DNA from: Pseudomonas viridiflava
Lineage (GTDB): Bacteria; Pseudomonadota; Gammaproteobacteria; Pseudomonadales; Pseudomonadaceae
Direction of reading: 5' to 3'
Length of the DNA: 64,000 bases
Assembly: GCF_900585905.1 (NCBI RefSeq)
Contig: NZ_UTVH01000053.1
Location: 62,001-126,000 of the forward strand
The notes under the pieces were generated by a model. It did not search any database. It was not told where the DNA came from and saw nothing but the letters and a program-made list of their open reading frames with translations. Positions 19,772 to 30,038 of this stretch are shown one piece after another. The translations under genes were made by a program, and so were the position numbers. Numbering within the stretch: position 1 is the stretch's first letter; every line of letters starts with the position of its first letter.

Positions 19772-20173
19772 GCCCACCTCATTTGCCCACAATGGCCCGG
19801 CCCCACAGGCTCGATCCTGCATTCTTGATCGCTGACAGCGCAATGACCAAACGACCTTTACTCCGGATATCAGTCGCTTTCGGCATGATTTGGCTGCGCG
19901 ACGGTGAAGAAAACCGTTACCCCGAATAAACAGACCCGATTCAAGGCGGGCATGTAAGCGAAGTTGAAAGATGCAGCCACGTCACGCGCTTAGATGGCGG
20001 CCATTTGCTATATGGGGAAGTTAGTCAAACCGTAACAAGAGATATCTACGTTCATCGGGAAGATCCAATAAACGGTAGCCCGCTGAAGAAATTGGGAGCA
20101 GGATTTTCGCGATGTTTTCAGCGCCGAACACTCGGCATTTTGTAAAACCGCCTGACTGATGGAGATGCAAGCG
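19772..20173. other. Divergent gene-free region
   Basis: About 400 bases between the flavoprotein and the small gene at 20174. No gene, repeat or strong promoter is recognised; base composition is mildly AT-rich. Confidence 0.4.
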
Positions 20174-20371
20174 ATGCTTATCCAGATTGAAGAAGGTACG
20201 CACGGTGCAAACTGGATCGTGAAGCTGGACGATTACCCGGTGAAATGCAGTAGTTGGGACGAAGCCCGGGAGTTTGCAGACAAAATGACATCACGGATTA
20301 ATGCTCCGCACGCATTGCCGGGCCGATCCAACGCCACTTCGACGGGACAGACCTACCAGGCCAACCATTGA
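20174..20371 (+). CDS. Small protein of unknown function
   Basis: A 65-residue protein. ATG 20174 has GGAG 9 bases upstream; in-frame ATGs at 20159 and 20165 are alternatives. It begins MLIQIEEGTHGANWIVKLDDYPVKC and contains an acidic helix (WDEAREFADKMTSRI). It ends with a Ser/Thr/Asn-rich tail. It is followed after 13 bases by a strong terminator, supporting a real transcript. No family is recognised. Confidence 0.65.
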   Translation: MLIQIEEGTHGANWIVKLDDYPVKCSSWDEAREFADKMTSRINAPHALPGRSNATSTGQTYQANH

Positions 20372-20384
20372 TCGGTATTAAACA

Positions 20385-20412
20385 AAAAGCCCGGCAAATG
20401 CCGGGCTTTTCA
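20385..20412. terminator. Rho-independent terminator
   Basis: AAAAGCCCGGC-AAAT-GCCGGGCTTTT, a perfect stem with A- and T-runs, directly after the small gene ending at 20371. Confidence 0.88.
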
Positions 20413-20485
20413 ATTAGACGACATCTTTTTCACACGCTTTTCACTTCAGCGTGTTTAACCTGACGTCACTCCTGTTGAATCTCCT

Positions 20486-20512
20486 GGCCCGCCTTGTTGC
20501 GGGTCTTTTTTT
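20486..20512 (+). terminator. Second terminator-like hairpin
   Basis: GGCCCGC-CTTGTT-GCGGGTC followed by seven Ts. No gene ends just before it on the plus strand, so it is either a backup to the first terminator or ends an unseen small transcript. Confidence 0.6.
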
Positions 20513-20644
20513 GCCTGCAGAAAAGTCATTCGCCAGCAGTGCCAACGATGTCGGCACGCCGGCAGGATTTCAGATCAGACCCTGACATCCTTGGGTATTA
20601 GCAACCCTCGCGGCTAATGCCGCTCCTGCTCTGTCACGCTTGAA

Positions 20645-21826
20645 TCAAACCACTGCTGCACCTGGCACCAGGATGACCTTGCGGCAGTCGTCTTCTTTCT
20701 TGTCGAACATCTTGTAGCCTTCAACCGCCTGCTCCAGCGACATCTTGTGGCTGATGATTGCTTCAGGGTTCAACGCGCCGCTTTCGATGTGCTCCAGCAG
20801 CTCTGGCAAGTAACGCTGGACATGGGTCTGGCCCATCTTGAAGGTCAGGCCCTTGTCGAAGGCGTCGCCAAACAGGAAACCGTGAATGAACCCGGCATAC
20901 ACGCCCGGCACACTGACCACGCCGCCACGACGCACGGCAGCAATGCACTGACGCAAGGCTTTGCCGCTGCTGCCTTCCAGTTTCAGAGTGGTCAGCACGG
21001 TTTCAGTGGTGCTGCCCTTGGCTTCGAAACCCACTGCATCGATCACGCCATCGACGCCACGCATCCCGGCGGTCTGGCGGATGATGGTGTCAGCCGGATC
21101 ATCGTCTTCATCGAAGTTGATCGGGATCACGCCGTAAGTCGCCTGGGCATAGCTGAGGCGATAAGCGTGGTGATCGACCATGAAGATTTTATCGACGCCG
21201 AGCATGCGCGCGCAGGCAGCGCTCAACAGGCCGACAGGCCCTGCGCCATAAATGGCCAGGCTCGAACCCTTGCCGACGCCGCTGTTCAGCACGGCTTGCC
21301 AGGCGGTTGGCAGAATATCGGAGAGAAACAGTACTTTGTCATCCGACAACGTACCTGGCACTTTGAACGGGCCGGTATTGCCCTTGGGCACACGCACATA
21401 TTCGGCCTGGCCGCCCGGAATACCGCCATACAAGTGGCTGAAGCCGAACAACGCCGCCCCTGGTGGAATGGACTTTTTGTTGAGAATCGCCCCACGGCCA
21501 GTATTGGTGGTTTCACAGGCCGCAAACTGATCAAGCTGGCAGAAGAAACAGCCACCACAGGCAATCACGAACGGAATCACCACGCGATCACCTGGTTTTA
21601 CTGCTGTGACTTGTGGCCCGACTTCTTCAACAATGCCCATGAACTCGTGGCCGAAGATATCGCCCGACTCGGTGGACGGAATCTTGCCACGGTACAAGTG
21701 CAGGTCAGAACCGCAGATGGCCGTTGCAGTGACTTTCAGCACGATGTCATCGGCTTCCTGAATCACTGGATCAGGCACGGTATCCACTCGAACGTCATTG
21801 GCCCCGTGGTAAGTAAGTGCGCGCAT
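20645..21826 (-). CDS. Zinc-dependent alcohol dehydrogenase (formaldehyde-dehydrogenase-like MDR)
   Basis: A 393-residue medium-chain dehydrogenase. Catalytic-zinc region [10 protein letters not shown] and [12 protein letters not shown]; structural-zinc loop [15 protein letters not shown]; Rossmann motif YGAGPVGLL. It belongs to the COG1063 subgroup annotated as glutathione-independent formaldehyde or threonine-type dehydrogenases. The exact substrate is unknown. Start 21826 (MRALTYHG) with GGAGAG upstream; longer in-frame starts are not supported. It follows garD on the same strand after 185 bases. Confidence 0.9.
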   Translation of the reverse strand: MRALTYHGANDVRVDTVPDPVIQEADDIVLKVTATAICGSDLHLYRGKIPSTESGDIFGHEFMGIVEEVGPQVTAVKPGDRVVIPFVIACGGCFFCQLDQFAACETTNTGRGAILNKKSIPPGAALFGFSHLYGGIPGGQAEYVRVPKGNTGPFKVPGTLSDDKVLFLSDILPTAWQAVLNSGVGKGSSLAIYGAGPVGLLSAACARMLGVDKIFMVDHHAYRLSYAQATYGVIPINFDEDDDPADTIIRQTAGMRGVDGVIDAVGFEAKGSTTETVLTTLKLEGSSGKALRQCIAAVRRGGVVSVPGVYAGFIHGFLFGDAFDKGLTFKMGQTHVQRYLPELLEHIESGALNPEAIISHKMSLEQAVEGYKMFDKKEDDCRKVILVPGAAVV

Positions 21827-22011
21827 CTGGCTCTCCTCATCAAACAAATCGCGCCGCGCGAGTGCGGCACGTATGTGTAGAGGAAAACGAAATGCAGCGG
21901 TTAGTTCAGCGTAATTGAGAGCAGCGGGACCAGCGGAATAAAAGCGAGGGATGCTCTGGCACGGGCCTTTGCAGAACAAGTACGCATGTTCTGCACCGGC
22001 CCGCTTATCGA

Positions 22012-23565
22012 TCAGGTAATCGGTGCCGGGTTGAACAGGGTGATGTCGTTGTGCAGGCGATAGTGTTCGGTCCAGGTTTTTTTCTTGCCACTGGCCACAT
22101 CCAGATAGAAATGGAACAGCTCCCAACCCAGGTCGTCGATACTTGCCCGCCCGGTGGCAATCCGCCCGGCATCAATGTCGATCAGGTCCGGCCAGCGCTG
22201 CGCCAGTTCGGTCCGGGTCGACACTTTGACCACCGGCGCCATGGCCAGGCCATAAGGCGTGCCACGGCCGGTGGTGAACACGTGCAGGTTCATCCCGGCG
22301 GCCAGTTGCAGCGTACCGCAGACAAAATCGCTGGCCGGCGTGGCGCAGAAAATCAAACCCTTGCGCTTGAAGCGTTCGCCAGGGCCCAGCACGCCGTTAA
22401 TGGCGCTGCTGCCGGACTTGACGATTGATCCCAGGGACTTCTCGACGATGTTCGACAACCCGCCCTTCTTGTTGCCGGGCGTCGTGTTGGCGCTGCGGTC
22501 GGCTTCACCCTTGGCCAGATAGCGGTCATACCAGTCCATCTCGCGCACCAGTTCCTGGGCCACGTCCCGGGTTTCAGCACGAGACGTCAGCAGGTAGATG
22601 GCGTCGCGCACTTCGGTCACTTCGGAGAACATCACCGTGGCGCCAGCGCGCAGCAGCAGGTCGGAGGCATAGCCCAGCGCCGGGTTGGCGGTGATGCCGG
22701 AAAACGCATCACTGCCGCCGCACTGCATGCCCAGAATCAGCTCAGACGCCGGCACGGTTTCGCGACGACGCTGATCAAGTTTCTTCAGGCGCACTTCGGC
22801 CAACGCCATGATCTGCTCGATCATCTCGTTGAAGCCGTGGCTGGAGTCCTGCAGCCGATACAGCCAGGGATCACTCAGGTCAACCGAACTGTCGTCCTCG
22901 TGCATCACCTGCCCGGCCTGCAGTTTCTCGCAGCCCAGGCTGATCACCAGCGCTTCACCCCCCAGATTCGGGTTGCGCGCCAGGTTGCGCACGGTGCGAA
23001 TCGGGATGTAGGCATCGGTGGCAGTAATGGCAACGCCGCAGCCGTAGCTGTGGGTCAGCGCCACCACGTCATCGACGTTGGGATAGCTGGGCAGCAGCTC
23101 CTCGCGAATGCGCTTGACCGCGTGATCCAGCACGCCAGTCACGCACTGCACGGTGGTGGTGATGCCCAGGATATTGCGCGTGCCCACGGTGCCGTCGGCG
23201 TTGCGATAGCCCTCAAAGGTGAAGCCCTCCAGCGCCTCACCGCGCACAGGCACGGCGTCGGACATCGGCAGGCTGTCCAGCGCAGGCGCTGACGGCATGA
23301 GCAGCTGGTCTTCCCTGACCCAGCTACCCTGGGGAATCGGCTGCAGGGCATAACCAATGGTGTGCCCGTAACGGATGATCGGCGCCCCTTCGGCGATGTC
23401 GACGGTGTTGACCTTGTGGCTTTGCGGCACGTTGTCGATCGTCACCAGACCGTTGTCGAACACAGTGCCAGCGGGCACGCCCTGGTCGTTGACTACCACG
23501 ACCACGTTATCCAGCTCATGCAGCCGGATGTAACGAGGCGAATCGGCATGTTGAATCAGGTTCAT
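22012..23565 (-). CDS. garD: Galactarate dehydratase
   Basis: A 517-residue enzyme of the UxaA/GarD family. It dehydrates galactarate to 5-dehydro-4-deoxyglucarate. An N-terminal SAF-like domain (residues about 12-90) precedes the catalytic part with [23 protein letters not shown] and [18 protein letters not shown]. Length is close to E. coli GarD. ATG 23565 has GAGGA upstream; a GTG at 23568 is the alternative. It is 11 bases behind the transporter gene in the same operon. Confidence 0.95.
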   Translation of the reverse strand: MNLIQHADSPRYIRLHELDNVVVVVNDQGVPAGTVFDNGLVTIDNVPQSHKVNTVDIAEGAPIIRYGHTIGYALQPIPQGSWVREDQLLMPSAPALDSLPMSDAVPVRGEALEGFTFEGYRNADGTVGTRNILGITTTVQCVTGVLDHAVKRIREELLPSYPNVDDVVALTHSYGCGVAITATDAYIPIRTVRNLARNPNLGGEALVISLGCEKLQAGQVMHEDDSSVDLSDPWLYRLQDSSHGFNEMIEQIMALAEVRLKKLDQRRRETVPASELILGMQCGGSDAFSGITANPALGYASDLLLRAGATVMFSEVTEVRDAIYLLTSRAETRDVAQELVREMDWYDRYLAKGEADRSANTTPGNKKGGLSNIVEKSLGSIVKSGSSAINGVLGPGERFKRKGLIFCATPASDFVCGTLQLAAGMNLHVFTTGRGTPYGLAMAPVVKVSTRTELAQRWPDLIDIDAGRIATGRASIDDLGWELFHFYLDVASGKKKTWTEHYRLHNDITLFNPAPIT

Positions 23566-23576
23566 CACGGTTTTCC

Positions 23577-24950
23577 TCAGGATTTAGCTTGAGAAAGTTC
23601 GCTGGCGTTGTCGCCAGTCAATGGCCCCTTGGTTGGCGGCTCTTTCAATTCAACGCGTTTGATCTCACCGACGATGAAGATGTAGCTGAACACCGCGACC
23701 ACGGCATTGGCACCGACGAACACCAGCGCCCATTTGAACGAGCCGGTGGAGCTGATGATGTAGCCAATCACGATAGGGGTGGTGATCGAAGCAATGTTGC
23801 CGAAGGTGTTGAACAGGCCGCCACTGAGACCGGCGATCTGTTTGGGCGAGGCATCGGACATCACTGCCCAGCCCAGCGCGCCCACGCCTTTGCCGAAGAA
23901 TGCCAGCGCCATGAAGCCGACGACCATCCATTCGATATCGACGTAATTGCACGCCACGATGGTGGTGGAAAGCAACAGACCGCCAATGATAGGCGCCTTG
24001 CGGGCGAACGTCAGGGAGTGCCCCTTGCGCAGCAGGTAATCGGAAATCACGCCGCCCAGCACACCGCCGATAAAGCCGCAGATGGCAGGCAGCGAAGCGA
24101 TGATGCCAGCCTTGAGAATGGTCATGCCACGCTCCTGAACCAGGTACACCGGGAACCAGGTCAGGAAAAAGTAGGTGATGCCGTTGATGCAGTACTGGCT
24201 CAGGTAGATGCCGAGCATCATGCGGTTGGTCAGCAGCTGGCGGATGTAGTCCCACTTCGGGCCGCTGCTCTTGCCTTTGCCCTGCTCCTGGTCCATGTCA
24301 ACCATGCCGCCGTTGTCGGCGATGTGATCGAACTCTTCCTTGTTGATGCGCGGGTGCTCACGCGGGCTGTAGATCACCTTCATCCAGATCGCCGAGAAGA
24401 CGATCCCGATGGAGCCCATGACCACAAACACATGCTGCCAGCCGAACCGATAGACGATCCAGCCCATCAGCGGCGCGAACAGTACGGTGGCGAAATATTG
24501 CGCGGAGTTGAAGATGGCAGACGCCGTCCCGCGTTCGGCAGTGGGGAACCAGGCCGCGACGATGCGCGCGTTGCCAGGGAAGGACGGCGCTTCGGCCAGG
24601 CCTACCATGAAACGCAGCATGAACAGCACGATGACGGCGGAGCCGATGCCGAATTCACCCACATAGCCTTGCAGCAAGGTGAACAGCGACCAGGTGAAAA
24701 TGCTCAGGGCGTAGATTTTTTTCGAACCGAAACGGTCGAGCAACCAGCCGCCAGGAATCTGACCGGCCACATAGGCCCAACCGAATGCGGAGAAGATGAA
24801 TCCGAGAGTGACCGCGTCGATGCCGAGGTCTTTTTGCAGGCTGGAGCCCGCGATGGCGATGGTGGCGCGGTCGGCGTAGTTGATCGTGGTCACCAGAAAC
24901 AGCATGAACAGAATCAAATAGCGGACGTGAGTCGGCTTGGACTTTTGCAT
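23577..24950 (-). CDS. gudP: D-glucarate/D-galactarate MFS symporter
   Basis: A 457-residue major-facilitator protein of the anion:cation symporter family with about 12 membrane segments. It has the DRATIAIA start after TM1 and the motif [15 protein letters not shown] between TM2 and TM3. The sequence is GudP/GarP-like ([23 protein letters not shown]). It lies in the inner membrane and would import the substrate of GarD, whose gene follows 11 bases downstream. Confidence 0.93.
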   Translation of the reverse strand: MQKSKPTHVRYLILFMLFLVTTINYADRATIAIAGSSLQKDLGIDAVTLGFIFSAFGWAYVAGQIPGGWLLDRFGSKKIYALSIFTWSLFTLLQGYVGEFGIGSAVIVLFMLRFMVGLAEAPSFPGNARIVAAWFPTAERGTASAIFNSAQYFATVLFAPLMGWIVYRFGWQHVFVVMGSIGIVFSAIWMKVIYSPREHPRINKEEFDHIADNGGMVDMDQEQGKGKSSGPKWDYIRQLLTNRMMLGIYLSQYCINGITYFFLTWFPVYLVQERGMTILKAGIIASLPAICGFIGGVLGGVISDYLLRKGHSLTFARKAPIIGGLLLSTTIVACNYVDIEWMVVGFMALAFFGKGVGALGWAVMSDASPKQIAGLSGGLFNTFGNIASITTPIVIGYIISSTGSFKWALVFVGANAVVAVFSYIFIVGEIKRVELKEPPTKGPLTGDNASELSQAKS

Positions 24951-25140
24951 GAACGGTAACTCCCACTAATTATTTTTTTTACGCGGGTAGATCGTGTTGC
25001 TGTCTTGCTGTGCTGCTTGCGCCTGCCGGCCCCTTGGGTCGTGTCGCTCTGCGCGCCCCTTCCCACCCACAGTTGCTACGTCCCTTCTGGCTGATGCAAA
25101 CCCCGTCAGCCCATGTGTTGCTGGCAAACCACCAAGGGCA

Positions 25141-25163
25141 AAAAACCGCTGATTGCTCAGCGG
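25141..25163 (-). terminator. Terminator behind kdgD
   Basis: On the minus strand CCGCTGA-GCAA-TCAGCGG is followed by a run of six Ts. It lies 20 bases after the kdgD stop and before gudP, so it splits or attenuates the cluster. Confidence 0.8.
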
Positions 25164-25182
25164 CTCGATGCCATGGCCAGTG

Positions 25183-26094
25183 TTATTGCTTACCCTGCTT
25201 GTCCATCAGCGCGGCGAGCATTTCATACTCTTCGCCAGTCAGGTCGGTCAGGGGGGTACGCACCGGGCCTGCGTCATAACCAGCGATTTTCGCGCCAGCC
25301 TTGACGATGCTCACGGCATAACCGGATTTGCGATTACGGATATCCAGGTAAGGCAGGAAGAAGTCATCGATCATCTTGCCGACAGCAACGTGATCGTCCT
25401 TGGCAATGGCATGGTAGAAATCCATGGCCAGCTTCGGTACGAAGTTGAACACTGCAGAGGAGTAGACCGGCACGCCCAGCGCCTTGTAGGCAGCGGCGTA
25501 GACTTCAGCGGTCGGCAAGCCGCCCAGGTAGGAGAAGCGGTCGCCAAGGCGGCGGCGGATCGAAACCATGAGTTCGATATCGCCCAGGCCATCCTTGTAA
25601 CCGATCAGGTTCGGGCAGCGCTCGGCCAGACGTTCCAGCAGTGGAGCAGTGAGACGGCAGACGTTACGGTTGTAGACGATCACACCAATCTTGACCGATT
25701 TACACACGGCTTCAACGTGGGCGGCAACACCGTCCTGGCTGGCTTCAGTGAGGTAGTGCGGCAGCAGCAACAGGCCTTTGGCGCCCAGACGCTCGGCTTC
25801 TTGAGCGTATTCGATGGCCTGACGGGTCGACCCGCCGACACCGGCCAGGATAGGGACGCTGCTGGCGCAGGTGTCGACGGCAGTCTTGATGACTTCGGAG
25901 TATTCGCTGGCAGCCAGGGAGAAGAACTCACCTGTACCGCCTGCCGCGAACAGAGCGCTCGCACCGTAAGGGGCCAGCCACTCGAGACGTTTGATATAGC
26001 CCGCGCGGTGGAAATCGCCCTGAGCATTGAAATCGGTGACCGGGAAAGACAGCAGGCCGTGGGAAAGGATGGACTTCAGTTCTTGTGGATTCAT
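25183..26094 (-). CDS. kdgD: 5-dehydro-4-deoxyglucarate dehydratase
   Basis: A 303-residue DHDPS/NAL-superfamily TIM barrel. It converts 5-dehydro-4-deoxyglucarate to 2-oxoglutarate semialdehyde, the Pseudomonas route for hexarates. Features are [14 protein letters not shown] and the Schiff-base lysine in [11 protein letters not shown]. Start 26094 ([10 protein letters not shown]). It lies upstream of gudP-garD. The semialdehyde dehydrogenase and glucarate dehydratase needed to complete the route are not in this window. Confidence 0.95.
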   Translation of the reverse strand: MNPQELKSILSHGLLSFPVTDFNAQGDFHRAGYIKRLEWLAPYGASALFAAGGTGEFFSLAASEYSEVIKTAVDTCASSVPILAGVGGSTRQAIEYAQEAERLGAKGLLLLPHYLTEASQDGVAAHVEAVCKSVKIGVIVYNRNVCRLTAPLLERLAERCPNLIGYKDGLGDIELMVSIRRRLGDRFSYLGGLPTAEVYAAAYKALGVPVYSSAVFNFVPKLAMDFYHAIAKDDHVAVGKMIDDFFLPYLDIRNRKSGYAVSIVKAGAKIAGYDAGPVRTPLTDLTGEEYEMLAALMDKQGKQ

Positions 26095-26544
26095 TATTCG
26101 AACACCCTGGGAAAGCAGAAAAGTGAATGGACCACCGGTTGCCTACCGATGTCGTAAGTCATCGTACAACTGATCATGGTATCCCTCAACAGGGATTTCT
26201 CGTTTTTTTAAGCAGGGCTCGCGAACATAGGCCCTACCCCGCAGGATTGGAGGCTGGAGCAAGTTTTGCCTAGACTAAGGTCGTATGATCACTTGGTTGG
26301 CGAGGCTGATGGGAGGCCGGGATCTGCAGCCTTCGGCAGCTCTTATCGACAACTCACCTTGTCTGATCCTGATGCTTTGCGTAGCGCTCACCGGTGGTGC
26401 CCACTTGCTGGCGAGACTCTGTCAGTCATGCCGCCTCGCCAACAAATTGGCTTCTACAGATGCGTGTCTGCTGCGCGTGCGATACGGGCGCCAGAGAACA
26501 CCTACTCGCCATTCACACCCTTTGTCGCTACAGCATCGCCGTGG
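26095..26544. other. kdgD upstream region with a REP-like element
   Basis: 450 bases. The kdgD promoter should lie near 26100-26200; TCGTACAACTG at about 26163-26173 loosely fits a GntR/FadR-type half-palindrome (low confidence). At 26395-26459 CCACTTGCTGGCGAGA and CCTCGCCAACAAATTGGCTTCTAC form a degenerate copy of the REP family seen in the 17-kb array. Confidence 0.45.
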
Positions 26545-27912
26545 CTATTCGAACAACGCGTCCAGCGCCTGTTCGAGGCGCGTCACGCCAATGATCTGCA
26601 GGCCCGGCGGCGCTTCTTTCGGTGCGTTGGCCTTGGGCACGATGGCGCGCTTGAAGCCATGCTTGGCCGCTTCCTTCAGACGCTCCTGACCGCTGGGCAC
26701 CGGGCGTACCTCGCCAGACAGACCGACCTCGCCGAACACCAGCAGATCATGGGGCAACGGACGATTGCGCAGGCTGGACATGACCGCGGCCATCAACGCC
26801 AGGTCAGACGCGGTTTCCAGTACCTTGACGCCGCCAACCACGTTGAGAAACACGTCCTGATCGTGAGTCGGAATGCCGCCATGGCGATGCAGCACTGCCA
26901 GCAGCATCGCCAGCCGGTTCTGATCCAGGCCCAGGGTTACCCGCCGCGGGTTGGACATGTGACTGTCGTCCACCAGAGCCTGAACCTCCACCAGCATGGG
27001 CCGCGTCCCTTCCCAGGTCGCCATCACCACGCTGCCCGGCACTTCTTCCTGAGCGCGGGTGAGAAAGATCGCCGACGGGTTGGAGACTTCCTTGAGCCCC
27101 TTGTCGGTCATGCCGAATACACCCAGCTCGTTCACCGCACCGAAACGGTTCTTGACCGCACGCAGCAGACGCAGGCGGCCGTCGGACTCGCCTTCGAAAT
27201 ACAGCACCGTGTCCACCATGTGTTCCAGCACCCGAGGCCCGGCCAGCGCGCCTTCCTTGGTCACGTGGCCCACCAGGAAGATGGCCGTGCCGCTCTGCTT
27301 GGCATAGCGCACCAGCAGCGCGGCACTTTCACGCACCTGCGAAACGCCGCCGGGCGCCGATTGCAATTGCTCGGTGAAGATGGTCTGGATGGAATCGATC
27401 ACCATGACCTTGGGCTTCTCGACCTTGGCCGTGGCGATGATGTTTTCGATACAGGTTTCGGTCATCACCTTGAGCTTGTCCTGGGGCAAACCCAGACGAC
27501 GGGCGCGCATGGCGACCTGCTGTTGCGACTCCTCGCCCGTCACATACAGCGCAGGGATGCGCTCGGCAATATTGCACAAGGTCTGCAACAGGATGGTCGA
27601 TTTGCCGATACCGGGGTCGCCGCCAATCAGCACCACCGAGCCATCGACCAGGCCGCCGCCGAGGACGCGGTCGAGTTCTGCGGAGCTGGTGGAAAAGCGC
27701 GGAATTTCTTCGATACTGACTTCAGCCAGCGTGCGCAGCTGAGTCTGCTGCCCGGTCCAGCCCGAGCGCCCACTGGGTGGCGCCGCCGCACCGCTCTCCA
27801 GCATGGTCTCGACCAGCGTATTCCAGGCGCCGCATTCGGTGCACTGGCCAGCCCATTTGGCGAAGGTTGCGCCGCATTCGGTGCAGCCATACAAGCGTTT
27901 GGCCTTGGCCAT
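26545..27912 (-). CDS. radA: DNA repair protein RadA
   Basis: A 455-residue RecA-like branch-migration ATPase. N-terminal zinc finger Cys10, Cys13, Cys24, Cys27; Walker A GGDPGIGKST at about residues 98-107; the KNRFG motif; and a C-terminal Lon-protease-like domain (HGGIPTHDQDVFLNVVGG, VFGEVGLSGEVRPV). Length is typical. It stands alone, divergent from mscL. Confidence 0.97.
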   Translation of the reverse strand: MAKAKRLYGCTECGATFAKWAGQCTECGAWNTLVETMLESGAAAPPSGRSGWTGQQTQLRTLAEVSIEEIPRFSTSSAELDRVLGGGLVDGSVVLIGGDPGIGKSTILLQTLCNIAERIPALYVTGEESQQQVAMRARRLGLPQDKLKVMTETCIENIIATAKVEKPKVMVIDSIQTIFTEQLQSAPGGVSQVRESAALLVRYAKQSGTAIFLVGHVTKEGALAGPRVLEHMVDTVLYFEGESDGRLRLLRAVKNRFGAVNELGVFGMTDKGLKEVSNPSAIFLTRAQEEVPGSVVMATWEGTRPMLVEVQALVDDSHMSNPRRVTLGLDQNRLAMLLAVLHRHGGIPTHDQDVFLNVVGGVKVLETASDLALMAAVMSSLRNRPLPHDLLVFGEVGLSGEVRPVPSGQERLKEAAKHGFKRAIVPKANAPKEAPPGLQIIGVTRLEQALDALFE

Positions 27913-28108
27913 GACAACCCCACTGGAGAAAAGTCGTCAATCATAACGCAGCTCGGGAGGCTGCGTTGGCCTGCGGTAGCGACAAGTTTTAGTCACGCCG
28001 ATAAAACTTACCCCGCCCGCTTCGGTCGACTACCAGGTTCGAAAGCACAACCCCCGCAGCTGAATTACACTGCATCAGACCCAACTCATCTGTAACAAGG
28101 AATGACCC

Positions 28109-28561
28109 ATGAGCGTACTAAGCGAATTCAAAGCCTTTGCCGTCAAAGGTAACGTGGTCGATATGGCCGTCGGTATCATCATTGGTGCAGCATTCGGCAA
28201 GATCGTTTCGTCGTTCGTCGGCGATGTGATCATGCCGCCCCTGGGCCTGCTGATCGGTGGCGTGGACTTCAGCGACCTGGCCGTGGTGTTGCGACCTGCC
28301 GAAGGCACTGCGCCAGCCGTCGTGCTGGCTTATGGCAAGTTCATCCAGACCGTGATCGATTTCATCATCGTGGCCTTCGCCATCTTCATGGGCGTGAAAG
28401 CGATCAACCGCCTCAAGCGCGAAGAAGCCAAGGCGCCGACGTTGCCTGCCACACCGAGCAAGCAGGAAGTGCTGCTGGGTGAAATTCGCGACCTGCTCAA
28501 GGAGCAGCACGCGCCTCAGTCTGTGGCGCCTATCACCGTCGACCCGAAGCAGCCGCTTTAA
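28109..28561 (+). CDS. mscL: Large-conductance mechanosensitive channel MscL
   Basis: A 150-residue inner-membrane channel that opens under hypo-osmotic tension. It has the N-terminal amphipathic helix, TM1 with the hallmark [21 protein letters not shown], the periplasmic loop and TM2 ([19 protein letters not shown]), then a charged cytoplasmic helix ([14 protein letters not shown]). AAGGA lies before the ATG. It is convergent with fpr, 13 bases apart. Confidence 0.97.
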   Translation: MSVLSEFKAFAVKGNVVDMAVGIIIGAAFGKIVSSFVGDVIMPPLGLLIGGVDFSDLAVVLRPAEGTAPAVVLAYGKFIQTVIDFIIVAFAIFMGVKAINRLKREEAKAPTLPATPSKQEVLLGEIRDLLKEQHAPQSVAPITVDPKQPL

Positions 28562-28574
28562 CAGCCGCTGCCTT

Positions 28575-29351
28575 CTACCAGTAATTCTCCACCACCACCT
28601 GCCCCGGTCGCCGGGTCAGGTTGAGGTTCATGTCCCGGACTTTGAGCAGTGCCCGCGTGTCCTCGATCATCTGCGGGTTGCCGCAGATCATCACCCGCGA
28701 ATGCTGCGGCTCAAGGGCCAACCCGGCAGCCCGTTCCAGCTCGCCATTCTCGATCATGTGAGTGATGCGGCCCTGCAGCGCGCCGTTGATGTCTTCTCGC
28801 GTCACCACGGGCACATAAACCAGCTTGCCCGCATGTTCGGCTAGGTACTCACGTGCTTCAAGCCCTGCGATCAGGGGCTGATAAGCCAGCTCCCTGGCCT
28901 CCCGCGCGCTGTAGACCAGCACGATGCGCTCAAACTTCTCCCACGCCTCAAAATCCTGAAGGATCGACAGAAACGGCGCCACTCCGGTGCCGGTGGAGAG
29001 CAGCCAGAGATCGCGGCCATCGGTGAAGCGGTCAACGGTCAGGTAACCGGTCGCCATTTTTTCCACCAGTAGGGTATCGCCCACTTGCAGCCGGCTCAGC
29101 TCACTGGTGAATTCGCCGCCGGGCACGACAATCGAGAAAAATTCGAGAAACTCGTCATGGGGCGAGGACACCATCGAGTACGCCCGCCAGACAATACTGC
29201 CATCGGCCTTGGTCACGCCCAACCGCGCAAACTGCCCGGCAGTGAAGCGGAATGACGGATCGCGAGTGGCCCGCAAGGTGAACAGTGTCGGGGTGAGTGG
29301 CGTGACCTCAAGCAGCGTCTGCCGGGTGTACTTTTCTGCACTGGCGGTCAT
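28575..29351 (-). CDS. fpr: Ferredoxin-NADP+ reductase
   Basis: A 258-residue flavoenzyme that passes electrons from NADPH to ferredoxin or flavodoxin. FAD-binding WRAYSMVSSPHD (RxYS motif), the FSIVVPGGEFTSEL loop and the NADP-binding STGTGVAPFLSI. It ends in VVENYW, the aromatic C-terminus of the bacterial Fpr class. In P. putida fpr is oxidative-stress controlled by the LysR protein FinR; no finR lies here. Instead a LuxR-type HTH gene is divergent. Confidence 0.93.
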   Translation of the reverse strand: MTASAEKYTRQTLLEVTPLTPTLFTLRATRDPSFRFTAGQFARLGVTKADGSIVWRAYSMVSSPHDEFLEFFSIVVPGGEFTSELSRLQVGDTLLVEKMATGYLTVDRFTDGRDLWLLSTGTGVAPFLSILQDFEAWEKFERIVLVYSAREARELAYQPLIAGLEAREYLAEHAGKLVYVPVVTREDINGALQGRITHMIENGELERAAGLALEPQHSRVMICGNPQMIEDTRALLKVRDMNLNLTRRPGQVVVENYW

Positions 29352-29679
29352 GGTCGATGGTGACTCCTGCGTCTGACCCGAAAGATGTCAGTTTCCCGCA
29401 AAGCGCGATGAATAAACACCGACGGCTTGTAATGTCATCGCTGTCGATAACCTCGACATCTTAGATTGATTGTCTATAGCCATCATAGCGCCATGATTAG
29501 TCCCGATAATTGTGATTGCCTGCAAGCCGCGCCAGACAAGGCTTTGCGCTTTTTCTCACAACATCGCGCAGCGTCGCCGAGCAGTCCCCCTGTCTTGCGG
29601 TGAAAGCGCACCGCTTTGCGCGCACAGATTTTTCCTACACTCTGGAAACCTTCAAAACAACCATTGCCATGGAGGCAAC
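29352..29679. other. Divergent fpr/HTH intergenic region
   Basis: 328 bases shared by two divergent promoters. AT-rich around 29455-29515. No FinR or SoxR-type operator is recognised with confidence. Confidence 0.4.
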
Positions 29680-29913
29680 ATGAGCGATCTGGTGCCAGGT
29701 GCAAGCCACAATCACGCGCAGGAACAGCTGACGGAGCGTGAAATCGAGATTCTGAAATGGACCGCTGCGGGCAAGTCTGCGGATGATATCGCCCTGATCC
29801 TGAGCATGAAAAAGCGTACGGTGCATTTTCACGTCGCCAACGCGGTGCAGAAAATGGGGGTCAGCAACAAAACGGCGGCGGTGGTTCAGGCGGCATTGAG
29901 CGGAATGTTTTAA
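29680..29913 (+). CDS. HTH-only LuxR-type transcriptional regulator
   Basis: A 77-residue protein that is almost entirely a GerE/LuxR DNA-binding domain: LTEREIEILKWTAAGKSADDIALIL, then RTVHFHVANAVQKMGVSNKTAAVVQA. It lacks any receiver or signal-binding domain. GGAGG lies four bases before ATG 29680; upstream in-frame codons do not look coding. It is divergent from fpr and 125 bases before rlmG. Target and signal are unknown. Confidence 0.85.
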   Translation: MSDLVPGASHNHAQEQLTEREIEILKWTAAGKSADDIALILSMKKRTVHFHVANAVQKMGVSNKTAAVVQAALSGMF

Positions 29914-30038
29914 ATACAGGCGCGCACGGCGGGTGCAGGAGGCAAAAAGCACGTAAAATCTTTCGCCTCAGCCAGCCCTGTATCGGGTTCAAGTTTGCAT
30001 TCTTCGCAACCCGCCGACTATTAAGAGTTACTTCGCCC

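Noticed and set aside
23589..24959. 456-codon plus-strand frame opposite gudP
   Set aside because: It is His/Glu/Gln-rich low-complexity translation antisense to a clear membrane transporter.
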